64,000 nucleotides of DNA from contig NZ_JAHOOZ010000001.1 in assembly GCF_019075875.1 (NCBI RefSeq), positions 2,170,001 through 2,234,000 on the forward strand. The letters are read 5' to 3'. This document shows, piece after piece, positions 1-8,087 of the stretch; position 1 is the stretch's first letter, and each line of letters starts with the position of its first letter. The notes under the pieces are model-generated. The model did no database searches. It was given only the letters and a program-made list of their open reading frames with translations, and was not told where the DNA came from. This DNA comes from Novosphingobium sp. G106 (lineage in GTDB: Bacteria; Pseudomonadota; Alphaproteobacteria; Sphingomonadales; Sphingomonadaceae). The position numbers and the translations under genes are program-made.

Positions 1-1
1 C

Positions 2-662
2 GTGGTCGCGGCCTATGGCCTGATCCTGCCGCGTGAGATCCTCGATGCGCCGAAGCACGGCTGCCTCAACATCCACGCCTCGCTGCTCCCCCGCTGGCGC
101 GGCGCGGCGCCGATCCAGCGCGCGGTGCTGGCGGGCGACGCCGAGACCGGCGTCTGCATCATGCGCATGGAAGCCGGGCTCGACACCGGACCGGTTCTGC
201 TGACCGGCCGCACGCCGATCGACCGCAAGAGCGCGGGCGATCTGACCGAGGAACTGGCCGCAATGGGCGGCAGCCTGATGCTCGAAGTGCTGAGCGACCT
301 GTCCGAATATCCCGAGGTGCCGCAGCCCGAGGACGGCGTGACCTATGCCAGCAAGATCGACAAGGCCGAATCCCGCCTCGATTTCAGTGCCCCCCGCCGA
401 GCAGGTAGAGCGCCAGGTGCGCGCCTTCTTTCCCATGCCGGGCGCGTTCTTCGAATTCGAGGGCGAGCGCTTCAAGGTCATCATGGCCGACCTGGTGGAA
501 GGCGGTGGCTGGCCGGGCAACGTGCTCGACGACAAGCTGACCATCGCCTGCGGCCGCGGCGCGATCCGGCCCACGCGGATCCAGCGCGCCGGCAAGCCGG
601 CCATGGACACCACCGAACTGCTGCGCGGCAAGACGATTCCCACGGGTTCCTACCTGAAGTGA
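2..662 (+). CDS. fmt: Methionyl-tRNA formyltransferase, 5'-truncated by window edge and frameshifted
   Basis: Formylates initiator Met-tRNA for translation start (cytoplasm). The visible part has the family signature [15 protein letters not shown] and the catalytic-loop text GLDTGPVL, then in another frame the C-terminal RNA-binding domain ([16 protein letters not shown] through [14 protein letters not shown]). The change of frame falls on a run of six C at 390-395; five C would give [12 protein letters not shown] without interruption. The segment length 661 is 3n+1, which fits one extra base. The stop TGA (660-662) overlaps the GTG start of truA. The N-terminal ~80 residues lie left of the window. 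Most likely a sequence error in an intact gene; a real frameshift mutation is the alternative. Confidence 0.9.
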
Positions 663-1405
663 CGCGCTTCGCGCTCACCCTCGAATTCGATGGCGGTCCC
701 TTCATGGGCCTGCAGCGGCAATCGCACGGGCCCTCGGTGCAGCAGGCGGTCGAGGAGGCCGTGCTCGCGGTCACCGGCGAGACCGTCGTCATGCACGCCG
801 CCGGCCGCACCGATGCCGGGGTGCACGCGCTGGCCATGCGTGCGCATGTCGACATTGAGAAGGACTTCGCCCCGTTCCGCCTGCAGGAAGCGCTCAATGC
901 CCTGCTCCGCCCGGCCCCGATCGCAGTGATCGGCTGCGTGGTGGTGCCCGGCGACTGGCACGCGCGGTTTTCCTGCATCGGCCGCTCCTACCTCTACCGC
1001 ATCGTCAACCGCCGCGCGCCGCTGACGCTCGATCGCGGCAAGGCCTGGCAGGTCGGCGGCCCGCTCGATGCCGAGGCCATGCACCGCGCCGCGCAGGCGC
1101 TCGTCGGCCTGCACGATTTCACCACGTTCCGCTCGGTCAATTGCCAGTCGGCGAGCCCGTTGAAGACGCTCGACCGGCTCGATGTACGGCGCGAAGGCGA
1201 ATGCATCCTCGTCGAGACCGCCGCGCGCAGCTACCTGCATCATCAGGTCCGCTCGATGGTCGGCTGCCTGGTCCTCGTCGGGCTCGGGCGCTGGACCGAA
1301 AGCCGCATCGCCGAGGCCCTCGCCGCGCGCGACCGGCATGCGCTGGGGCTCAATGCACCGGCCGACGGACTCTACTTCACCGAGGCCCGATACACGGCCG
1401 GGTGA
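659..1405 (+). CDS. truA: tRNA pseudouridine(38-40) synthase TruA
   Basis: Isomerises uridine to pseudouridine at positions 38-40 of the tRNA anticodon arm. A protein of 248 residues, normal for TruA, beginning [19 protein letters not shown] and carrying the catalytic-Asp motif GRTDAGVHA near residue 55, plus [10 protein letters not shown] and the C-terminal HHQVRSMVG block. The start is GTG at 659, overlapping the fmt stop in a GTGA arrangement, so it is translationally coupled to fmt. Because the upstream fmt reading frame is shifted, a single open frame runs from base 2 into truA; that apparent fusion is an artefact. Confidence 0.95.
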   Translation: MTRFALTLEFDGGPFMGLQRQSHGPSVQQAVEEAVLAVTGETVVMHAAGRTDAGVHALAMRAHVDIEKDFAPFRLQEALNALLRPAPIAVIGCVVVPGDWHARFSCIGRSYLYRIVNRRAPLTLDRGKAWQVGGPLDAEAMHRAAQALVGLHDFTTFRSVNCQSASPLKTLDRLDVRREGECILVETAARSYLHHQVRSMVGCLVLVGLGRWTESRIAEALAARDRHALGLNAPADGLYFTEARYTAG

Positions 1406-1471
1406 ACGCCAGGTTACTCGGCGGACACGCGTTTTAACCAGATAATAGGGAGTTTTGTCTATCCGCCCGCA

Positions 1472-1485
1472 GCGACTTCGGTCGC
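1472..1485 (+). other. C(UUCG)G hairpin in the leader of the GGDEF-EAL gene
   Basis: GCGAC-TTCG-GTCGC forms a five-pair stem with the very stable UUCG tetraloop, about 50 bases upstream of the ATG at 1537. No T-run follows, so it is not a typical terminator; it may structure the leader RNA. Its function is unknown. Confidence 0.4.
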
Positions 1486-1536
1486 ATGACAAGTACCAGC
1501 CGTCGGTGAGCGCGCTGGAACAGGGGGGCAAACTGG

Positions 1537-3858
1537 ATGGCCAACCTTTCCCGGCCAGGGCACGAACTGATCGCGCAAACGCCGCTGAGCCTGCTGTCGC
1601 TGACGCAGCATCACGTCGAGCCGCACGAGGAGAACTGGTTCGCCCGCTGCCGCGCCGACTATCTGCGCGCCTTTCCGCTTTCTCTGCTCGAAACGGTGCG
1701 CCTCGCACTGTTGCTCCTGCTGGTGGGGCCCAAGACCAATCCGATCTTCACGATCATCACCGTCATCGGCTGGTGCGCCGTCATGGCAATGCAAGGTTCG
1801 GTGCTTCAGAAGGAGTCGGCGCCGGGCTTCGACGAGAAGCTGGCGCTCAAGAACCGCTTGAGCGTGATCCGGCTGCGCGTGGTGTGGTGGTTCGGCGCCC
1901 TGCTCGCCGCGATGCTGGTCGCTCCGGTCGAAAGCCTGCACGGGCTGGTCGCGCTGGGCGTGGCCATGATGATGATCGACGGGCTTTCGGCCATGTCGCT
2001 GCCCCATCTCGGCCTCGGCGCCAGCGCCACCGGCGCGGTCGCGATCGCCGTCGGCCTGGCCGCGCGCGAAGGCTGGGATGCCGCCCCTGTCACCGTGATG
2101 GTCTGGGTGCTGGCCTGCTTCATGCACTGGTCACTCTACAACCTCTATTACATGTTCGCGACGCGGCGCATCCGCACACGGCGGCTCAGCCAGTCGAACG
2201 AGACAATCCAGCTGCTGCTCAACCAGTACGACGACGAAGGCAGCGACTGGCTCTACGAGATCAACCGCAGCTTCCAGATCTACAACCCGTCGCAGCGCTT
2301 CTGCGATGCCTGCGGGCTGACGCGCGAGGCGCTCCAGGGTCTGTCGCTGATCGAGCTGCTGTCCGAGGCAGCCGAGGCCGCCGACCTGCGCGAACTGCTC
2401 GAAGAAGGCCGCGCCTTTCGCAACGTCGTCGTGCCGATCCGGGTCGACGGCGTCGAGCATTGGTGGTCGATGAACGGACGCCCGGTCGTGCGCGACGGCG
2501 AGACGATCGGCTGGCGCGGCTTCATCGCCGATATCAGCGCGGCCAAGCGCGCCGAGGCCAAGGTCGCCTTCATGGCGCACTACGACGTGCTGACCCAGCT
2601 GCCCAACCGCACGCTGTTCAACGCCACCCTGACGCGCGCTTTCCACCGCAATGCGGGGACCGGCGTCATTGGCCTGCTCTATGTCGACCTCGACCACTTC
2701 AAGGCGATCAACGACGGCCATGGCCACGCCGCGGGTGACCGCGTGCTCGTCGAGGTTGCGCGCAGGCTCGAGGACGCCGTGCGCCCGCGCGACATGATCG
2801 CGCGGCTGGGCGGCGACGAATTCGTCATCCTGATGAGCGATCTGGACGCGCCCGAAGCCGGCCTCGCCGTCGCCGAGCGCGTGCTCACCGCGATCGGCAC
2901 CTCGATCGAGATCGACGGGCAGATCATGCCGATCGGTGCCTCTATCGGCGCCGCATTCGCGCCCGACGATGCGGACACGGGCGACGAACTGCTACGCGCC
3001 GCCGATCTCGCCATGTACGACGCCAAGTCGCGCGGCCGCCGCGGCATCTCGGTGTTCGACGCCGCCATGCAGATCCAGATGCAGGAGCGCCGCACGCTCG
3101 AGCTCGATCTGCGCGCCGCGATCGTGCGCGGCGAACTGGAGCTGCACTACCAGCCGCTGCTCGACATCAACACCGGCGTCACCGCCGGCTACGAGGCGCT
3201 GCTGCGCTGGAACCACGCGACGCGCGGGCTCGTCTCGCCGGATGCCTTCATCCCGATCGCCGAGGAGACCGGCGTCATCGTCGAGATCGGCGAATGGGTG
3301 ATCCGCACCGCGCTTGCCGAAGCCGCGACCTGGCCCGAGGATCTGACTGTGGCGGTCAACATGTCGCCGGCGCAGGTCAAGGACGGCAACCTGCTGTCGG
3401 TGGTGGTCAGCGCGCTCGCCGCCAGCGGCGTCCCCGCCGGCCGGCTCGAACTGGAAGTCACCGAGAACCTGCTCATGCAAGAATCGGAGGACATCCTGGC
3501 AACGCTGCACAAGCTGCGCGGCCTCAGCGTGAAGATCGCGCTCGACGATTTCGGCACGGGCTATTCCTCGCTGAACTACCTGCGCAGCTTCCCCTTCGAC
3601 AAGATCAAGATCGACCGCTGCTTCGTCTCGGAACTCGCCGAGCGCGAGGATTGCCAGGCGATCGTGCGTTCGGTCATCAGCCTCGCCAACGAGCTCAAGA
3701 TGACGACCACGGCAGAGGGTGTCGAAGTCAGCGAACAGCTCGACGCACTGCGCCGCGACGGCTGCACCCAGGCGCAGGGCTTCCTCTACAGCCGCGCCCG
3801 GCCGGCGAGCGAACTGGTGTTCGACAAGGGCAAGTCGAGGAAGGCCGTGAACGAGTGA
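1537..3858 (+). CDS. Membrane PAS-GGDEF-EAL protein (c-di-GMP turnover)
   Basis: A 773-residue bifunctional-type c-di-GMP signalling protein. The N-terminal ~50-215 is hydrophobic with several membrane segments, followed by a PAS-like region (~225-345), a GGDEF domain (from ~346, intact GGDEF at 425-429) and an EAL domain (EAL at 553-555, with NMSP, LEVTENLLM, DDFGTGYSSL and KIDRCF motifs). An RxxD inhibitory site (RPRD) sits five residues before GGDEF, as in feedback-inhibited cyclases. Both catalytic halves look competent, so net activity cannot be told from sequence. The start ATG follows a purine-rich AGGGGGGC stretch. It is transcribed alone, convergent with cobS. Confidence 0.93.
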   Translation: MANLSRPGHELIAQTPLSLLSLTQHHVEPHEENWFARCRADYLRAFPLSLLETVRLALLLLLVGPKTNPIFTIITVIGWCAVMAMQGSVLQKESAPGFDEKLALKNRLSVIRLRVVWWFGALLAAMLVAPVESLHGLVALGVAMMMIDGLSAMSLPHLGLGASATGAVAIAVGLAAREGWDAAPVTVMVWVLACFMHWSLYNLYYMFATRRIRTRRLSQSNETIQLLLNQYDDEGSDWLYEINRSFQIYNPSQRFCDACGLTREALQGLSLIELLSEAAEAADLRELLEEGRAFRNVVVPIRVDGVEHWWSMNGRPVVRDGETIGWRGFIADISAAKRAEAKVAFMAHYDVLTQLPNRTLFNATLTRAFHRNAGTGVIGLLYVDLDHFKAINDGHGHAAGDRVLVEVARRLEDAVRPRDMIARLGGDEFVILMSDLDAPEAGLAVAERVLTAIGTSIEIDGQIMPIGASIGAAFAPDDADTGDELLRAADLAMYDAKSRGRRGISVFDAAMQIQMQERRTLELDLRAAIVRGELELHYQPLLDINTGVTAGYEALLRWNHATRGLVSPDAFIPIAEETGVIVEIGEWVIRTALAEAATWPEDLTVAVNMSPAQVKDGNLLSVVVSALAASGVPAGRLELEVTENLLMQESEDILATLHKLRGLSVKIALDDFGTGYSSLNYLRSFPFDKIKIDRCFVSELAEREDCQAIVRSVISLANELKMTTTAEGVEVSEQLDALRRDGCTQAQGFLYSRARPASELVFDKGKSRKAVNE

Positions 3859-3861
3859 CGC

Positions 3862-3897
3862 AAATTCCTCCCCGAGCTTGTCCTCGGGAAGGAATTT
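3862..3897. terminator. Bidirectional terminator-like inverted repeat
   Basis: Fifteen-base arms (AAATTCCTCCCCGAG and its near-perfect complement, one mismatch) around a six-base loop lie exactly between the convergent GGDEF-EAL gene and cobS. A-runs and T-runs flank the arms, so it could end transcription in both directions. The core resembles intergenic palindromes common in sphingomonad genomes (from memory, not searched). Confidence 0.7.
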
Positions 3898-3901
3898 TCT
3901 A

Positions 3902-4876
3902 TCAGGCCTTCGCCACGACGCTTTCGGGCAGGTCGGTGCCGAACACGCGCTGGTAGTATTCGGCCACCAGCATCCGCTCGGTCTCGTCGCACTTGTTGAG
4001 GAACGAGAGGCGGAAGGCGAAGCCCGGATCCTTGAAGATCGCGGTGTTCTGCGCCCAGGTGATGACCGTGCGCGGGCTCATCACGGTCGAGACGTCGCCG
4101 TTGATGAAGCCCTGGCGGGTCAGGTCGGCGACCTTGACCATGTCGGCGATCTGCTTTTCCGGAATGCCCGTCGCCTTGGCCGAGACGATCTGCGTCTCCA
4201 CCGCCTGCGGCAGGTAGTTCAGCCCGACGACGATGTTCCAGCGGTCCATCTGGCCCTGGTTGATCGCCTGGGTGCCGTGATAGAGCCCCGAAGTGTCGCC
4301 GAGGCCGACGGTGTTGGCCGTGGCGAACAAGCGGAAATACGGGTTCGGGCGGATCACGCGGTTCTGGTCGAGCAGGGTCAGCTTGCCCTCGGTCTCGAGC
4401 ACGCGCTGGATCACGAACATCACGTCGGGGCGGCCGGCGTCGTATTCGTCGAAGACCAGGGCCGTGGGTGTCTGCAGCGCCCAGGGCAGCAGGCCCTCGC
4501 GGAACTCGGTGACCTGCAGGCCGTCGCGCAGCACGATGGCGTCGCGGCCGATCAGGTCGATACGACTGATATGCGCGTCGAGGTTGATGCGGATGCAGGG
4601 CCAGTTCAGCCGTGCCGCCACTTGCTCGATGTGCGTCGACTTGCCCGTGCCGTGATAGCCCTGGACCATCACGCGACGGTTGAAAGCGAAGCCCGCGAGG
4701 ATCGCCAGCGTCGTGTCCGGATCGAAAACGTAGCTGTCGTCGAGGTCGGGCACGCGCTCGTCTGCCTCGGAAAAGGCGGGCACCTTCATGTCGATGTCGA
4801 TGCCGAAAAGATCGCGCACGCTGACCTCGCGGTCGGGCGCGGCAAGACGGGTGGTGTTGGTAGAAGTGTCAGTCAT
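3902..4876 (-). CDS. cobS: Cobaltochelatase subunit CobS (AAA+ ATPase)
   Basis: ATPase subunit of aerobic cobalt chelatase, which with CobT and CobN inserts cobalt into hydrogenobyrinate diamide in B12 synthesis. 324 residues, full length, with Walker A GYHGTGKS at 73-80, Walker [10 protein letters not shown] around 139-147, and the CobS-typical stretch [20 protein letters not shown]. Its start faces a GST gene across a 77-base divergent gap. CobT, often the next gene in relatives, is absent: downstream is the convergent GGDEF-EAL gene. A related MoxR-like role cannot be fully excluded, but the match in length and motifs to CobS is strong. Confidence 0.92.
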   Translation of the reverse strand: MTDTSTNTTRLAAPDREVSVRDLFGIDIDMKVPAFSEADERVPDLDDSYVFDPDTTLAILAGFAFNRRVMVQGYHGTGKSTHIEQVAARLNWPCIRINLDAHISRIDLIGRDAIVLRDGLQVTEFREGLLPWALQTPTALVFDEYDAGRPDVMFVIQRVLETEGKLTLLDQNRVIRPNPYFRLFATANTVGLGDTSGLYHGTQAINQGQMDRWNIVVGLNYLPQAVETQIVSAKATGIPEKQIADMVKVADLTRQGFINGDVSTVMSPRTVITWAQNTAIFKDPGFAFRLSFLNKCDETERMLVAEYYQRVFGTDLPESVVAKA

Positions 4877-4953
4877 CGCGGCGAACGCCTATACGCGCCT
4901 GCGCGGTGCTGCAATAAGCTTTGCCGGTAATTGCAGTTGTTCGGAGGCATTTC

Positions 4954-5595
4954 GTGCAGGTTTTCGGTGGCTTGATCTCTCCTTTCGTCCGCAAGGTGTG
5001 CCTCGTGGCGGCGCAGAAGGAGGTGCCGTTCGAACTCGTCCTGGCAAACCCCGGCAATGCGATGCCCGAATTCGTCGCTGCCAGCCCCTTCGGCAAGATC
5101 CCGGCGATCAAGGACGGGGACTACGGCCTCTGCGATTCTAGCGCGATCATCGCCTATCTGGAAGCCAAGCATTCGGCGCACCCCGTCATTCCCGCCGAAG
5201 CCGAGGCCCGCGGGCGCACGGTGTGGTTCGACGAATTCGCCGACACGATCCTCGCCCGCTCGATGCAGAAGATCCTGTTCAACCGCTTCGTCGGGCCGAA
5301 ATTCATGAAAGTGGAAGGCAACGAAGCCGAAGCTCGCGAGGGTGAGGCCGAGCTTCCGCGCCTGTTCGCCTACCTCGAAGGCGTCGTGCCGGCGCGCGGC
5401 TGGCTGGTCGGCGAGACGATCACGCTCGCGGACCTGGCGGTCGCCTCGGTGCTGCGCAGCCTGCGCTACGTCAACTGGGAGCCCGACGCGGAAAGCTATC
5501 CGCGGCTTGGGGCCTGGTACGGCAAGGTCCGCGAGACATCCAGCTGGCAGCAGATCGCCGCGATCGAGGACGCGCCGCGGGTTAAGCGTCAATAG
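4954..5595 (+). CDS. Glutathione S-transferase family protein (GST 1)
   Basis: 213 residues from the GTG at 4954, chosen because GGAGG lies 7-11 bases before it and the protein then begins MQVFGGLISPFVRK, the usual first strand of a GST. It has the thioredoxin-fold N-terminal domain with an SPFVRK active-site loop (candidate catalytic Ser), the cis-Pro motif GKIPAI and the glutathione-contacting DSSAIIAYLE, then the all-helical C-terminal domain with ITLADLAVASVL. Its 3' end overlaps the convergent HxlR gene by 7 bases. Substrate unknown. Confidence 0.88.
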   Translation: MQVFGGLISPFVRKVCLVAAQKEVPFELVLANPGNAMPEFVAASPFGKIPAIKDGDYGLCDSSAIIAYLEAKHSAHPVIPAEAEARGRTVWFDEFADTILARSMQKILFNRFVGPKFMKVEGNEAEAREGEAELPRLFAYLEGVVPARGWLVGETITLADLAVASVLRSLRYVNWEPDAESYPRLGAWYGKVRETSSWQQIAAIEDAPRVKRQ

Positions 5596-6278
5596 ATCTT
5601 CTCTGGCAGGTGGAAGCAGTCGATATAGGCTAGCGCCGCGTCGCGGTTGCCGGTGAAGATCAGCCCTGCGACAGCCAGTTCCTCGAACGAAACCTTGCCA
5701 TAGACCGCCGCCGCGATGGGCGAGGCGGCCGGCGCCTCGAAGACGAAATCGGGCGCTTCGATCTCACCGCGCTCGGCGCGCAGCTTGCCGTCCTTCACTT
5801 CGACGAAGAAGCGGTCGTGACCAAGCCGGATGGCCCCGGCGATGTCGAGCCCCCCTGCCCGCGACCCATCGAACATCGTGCGGAAGCTCAGCATCAGCGA
5901 GGCCGGCGAGAGCGGCAAGGTCGGGTCGTGATCGGGCGAGGTTGCGGCCCAGCGGCCGAGTTCCTTGATCGCGTCCTCCGACTTGTAGCCCCATGCCGTC
6001 AGCTCATAGACCTGCGCCGAGATCGGCGGCGGCAGCTGGCGGCGCTGGACGATCTTGGCGCGCTCCATCCCTTCGAGCCGTTCGGTCAGCACCTTGGCGC
6101 TGATTCCGGGCAACCCGGCCCGCAAGTCCGAAAAACGTCGTCCTCCGAACATAAGCTCGCGTACAATCAGCAGCGACCAGCGTTCCCCAACAAGTTCGAG
6201 CGCGAAGGCGGTCCCGCAGGCGTCATCATACCATTTGCCGTGACGCTGAGTAGGTTTAGTTTCTTTTTGTAACTCCAT
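5589..6278 (-). CDS. HxlR-family regulator with SCP2-like C-terminal domain
   Basis: 229 residues. Residues ~15-105 form the winged helix of the HxlR family (CGTAFALELVGERWSLLIV, then FSDLRAGLPGISAKVLTERL). Residues ~130-229 resemble an SCP2/sterol-carrier-like fold, an architecture that may sense a hydrophobic ligand (inference). It is divergent from the VOC/GST cluster starting at 6374, so it is the obvious candidate regulator of that cluster and of itself. The DNA around its start carries two copies of CTTTTTGTAACTC 21 bases apart; one copy lies inside codons 2-6. No in-frame start exists upstream before a stop, so the start at 6278 stands. Confidence 0.85.
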   Translation of the reverse strand: MELQKETKPTQRHGKWYDDACGTAFALELVGERWSLLIVRELMFGGRRFSDLRAGLPGISAKVLTERLEGMERAKIVQRRQLPPPISAQVYELTAWGYKSEDAIKELGRWAATSPDHDPTLPLSPASLMLSFRTMFDGSRAGGLDIAGAIRLGHDRFFVEVKDGKLRAERGEIEAPDFVFEAPAASPIAAAVYGKVSFEELAVAGLIFTGNRDAALAYIDCFHLPEKIY

Positions 6279-6296
6279 GGTTGCTTTTTGTAACTC
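6263..6296. promoter_or_regulatory. Paired direct repeats CTTTTTGTAACTC (candidate HxlR operator)
   Basis: Two identical 13-base copies at 6263-6275 and 6284-6296, start-to-start distance 21 bases (two helical turns), span the start codon of the HxlR gene. HxlR-type proteins commonly bind sites containing GTAAC/GTTAC-type half-sites, so an operator is plausible. The same spacing also makes an in-frame 7-codon repeat, so a plain duplication is the alternative. Confidence 0.5.
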
Positions 6297-6329
6297 GACT
6301 CGGCATCACAATGCAAGAGCGATTCGCAC

Positions 6330-6359
6330 GGCCCCAGGACTTGAGGCCCCAGCGCTTGA
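6330..6359 (+). repeat. Tandem 15-base repeat in the leader of the first VOC gene
   Basis: GGCCCCAGGACTTGA (6330-6344) is followed directly by GGCCCCAGCGCTTGA (6345-6359), 13 of 15 identical, immediately before the Shine-Dalgarno GGAGGAG of the VOC gene at 6374. Role unknown; it may be a duplication or a structured leader. Confidence 0.45.
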
Positions 6360-6373
6360 GGAGGAGAGACGAG

Positions 6374-6811
6374 ATGACCCGCATGATTTTCGTGAACCTG
6401 CCCGTGGCCGACCTGCCGAAGGCGATGGCCTTCTACGAGGCGATCGGCTTCACCAATGAACCGCGCTTCACCGACGAGACCGCCGCCTGCATGGTCCTGT
6501 CCGAAGCGATCCACGTGATGTTGCTGACCCATGCCAAGTGGCAGACCTTCACCACGCGTCCGATCTGCCCGGCCGGCAGCAGCGAAGTCTCGCTCGCGGT
6601 CAGCTGCGAGTCGAAGGACGAAGTGAACCGCCTGATCGAGATTGCCGGCACGCATGGCGGCACCGCCGACATCAACCCGCCCGAAGATCACGGCTTCATG
6701 CTCCAGCGCAGCTTCGCCGATCCCGACGGCCACGTCTGGGAACCGATGTGGATGGACCCGGCCGTCGCTGGCGGCGACGCTCATGTATCCGAAGCCGAGG
6801 CATCTGCCTGA
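6374..6811 (+). CDS. VOC (glyoxalase/bleomycin-resistance) family protein
   Basis: 145 residues of vicinal-oxygen-chelate fold: MIFVNLPVADLPKAMAFYEAIG at the start and FADPDGHVWEPMWMD at the end, both typical of the metal-binding or substrate-binding beta-alpha-beta modules. The conserved final Glu (WEPMW) is present. ATG at 6374 follows GGAGGAG. First gene of the rightward small-enzyme cluster and divergent from the HxlR regulator. The substrate cannot be read from sequence. Confidence 0.85.
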   Translation: MTRMIFVNLPVADLPKAMAFYEAIGFTNEPRFTDETAACMVLSEAIHVMLLTHAKWQTFTTRPICPAGSSEVSLAVSCESKDEVNRLIEIAGTHGGTADINPPEDHGFMLQRSFADPDGHVWEPMWMDPAVAGGDAHVSEAEASA

Positions 6812-6846
6812 GCTATCTTCAACCGAATGCCCCAAGGAGAAGAACC

Positions 6847-7323
6847 ATGCCCGACCACGCCGACATCGTCATGCCCGCCCTCGCCCCGCACATCGTCTGT
6901 GACGGTGCCGCCGATGCGATCGAGTTCTATAAGGCCGCTTTCGGCGCCGAGGAGATGATGCGCATGCCCGGCCAGGACGGCCGCCTGATGCATGCCTCGA
7001 TCATCATCAACGGCGCGGTGATCATGATGGTCGACGAGAACAAGCAGTTCGGCATGCTCGGCCCCAATTCGCTCGGCGGCACGCCGGTGACCTTGCACCT
7101 CTCGGTCGCCAATGCCGACGAAGCCATCGCCCGCGCCGAGAAGGCCGGCGCGACCGTGGCGATGCCCGCCGCCGACATGTTCTGGGGCGACCGCTATGGC
7201 CAGGTGAAGGACCCCTGGGGCCACATGTGGTCGATCGCGCACCCGCTGAGCGACCGCCCGATGGGCGAGGAAGAGCTGCGCGCGGCGGCCCAGGACGCGA
7301 TGTGCGGCCAGCCGCAGAGCTGA
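6847..7323 (+). CDS. VOC family protein, PhnB-like
   Basis: 158 residues. APHIVCDGAADAIEFYKAAFGAEE is the characteristic PhnB/glyoxalase-like opening, and DRYGQVKDPWGHMWSIA the closing motif; His/Glu metal ligands appear partly substituted. An AAGGAG Shine-Dalgarno precedes the ATG. It lies 35 bases after the previous VOC gene, same strand, so probably co-transcribed. Confidence 0.85.
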   Translation: MPDHADIVMPALAPHIVCDGAADAIEFYKAAFGAEEMMRMPGQDGRLMHASIIINGAVIMMVDENKQFGMLGPNSLGGTPVTLHLSVANADEAIARAEKAGATVAMPAADMFWGDRYGQVKDPWGHMWSIAHPLSDRPMGEEELRAAAQDAMCGQPQS

Positions 7324-7356
7324 CCTCAAGCTGATTTTCGACCAGGGAGAACGATC

Positions 7357-8037
7357 ATGCCGCTCGATCCCAAGGCAGATACCGTCGTCTCGGCGCTGAA
7401 GAACACACCCGCGTTCACGCACGGCCTCGTCCGCGACCTGCGTGTCCGCTGGGCGCTCGAGGAGATCGGCCGCGCCTACCGGACCGAGCTCTACGAAGGC
7501 ATGGTCCCCCGTCCCGACGACTACCGCCGGTGGCAACCGTTCGGCCAGGTTCCGGCCTTCGACGACGGCAAGGTCCGCCTGTTCGAAACCGGCGCGATCC
7601 TGCTCTACCTCGGCGAGCAGGACGAACGGCTGCTGCCGCGCGATCCCCAGGCCAGGGCCGACGCCACGGCCTGGGTCTTCGCCGCACTCAATAGCGTCGA
7701 GCCGATGATCATGCAGCTCGCGCGGCTCGACATCTTTCAAGCCGGCGAAGCCTGGACCAGGGAAGCGCGGCCCAGCACGGTCGCCTTCATCGAGGGACGC
7801 CTTGCCCGCGTTACCGAGGCGCTGGGCGACGAGGAATGGCTGGCGGGCCGCTTCTCGGTCGCCGACATCATGATGGTAACCGTGCTGCGCAACCTGCGCA
7901 GCACGCCGATCGTCGCGGGCTTTCCCAGGCTTGCCGCCTATCAGGCGCGAGGCGAGGCCCGGCCGGCTTTTCACCAAGCATTGGCCGATCAGATCGCCGG
8001 GCTCGGCGAGCCGGTCAAACTCGGGGAACCGGCCTAA
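7357..8037 (+). CDS. Glutathione S-transferase family protein (GST 2)
   Basis: 226 residues with an N-terminal thioredoxin-like domain (FTHGLVRDLRVRWALEEIG, FGQVPAFDDG with cis-Pro, LFETGAILLYLGE) and a helical C-terminal domain including FSVADIMMVTVLRNL. AGGGAGAA precedes the ATG. It is 33 bases behind the PhnB-like gene and part of the same run. No class-specific assignment or substrate is possible from the sequence alone. Confidence 0.87.
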   Translation: MPLDPKADTVVSALKNTPAFTHGLVRDLRVRWALEEIGRAYRTELYEGMVPRPDDYRRWQPFGQVPAFDDGKVRLFETGAILLYLGEQDERLLPRDPQARADATAWVFAALNSVEPMIMQLARLDIFQAGEAWTREARPSTVAFIEGRLARVTEALGDEEWLAGRFSVADIMMVTVLRNLRSTPIVAGFPRLAAYQARGEARPAFHQALADQIAGLGEPVKLGEPA

Positions 8038-8087
8038 GCTTTCTGCCCTTTCAAACCTTATCCAAGCGAAGACGAAGGAGCTTCCCG

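Noticed and set aside
2..1405. Apparent 467-residue fmt-truA fusion protein
   Set aside because: It arises only because the fmt frame is shifted by one base at a C6 run; the real truA starts at GTG 659 and fmt ends at 662.
3878..4930. 350-residue ORF opposite cobS
   Set aside because: Antisense shadow; cobS carries intact Walker motifs.
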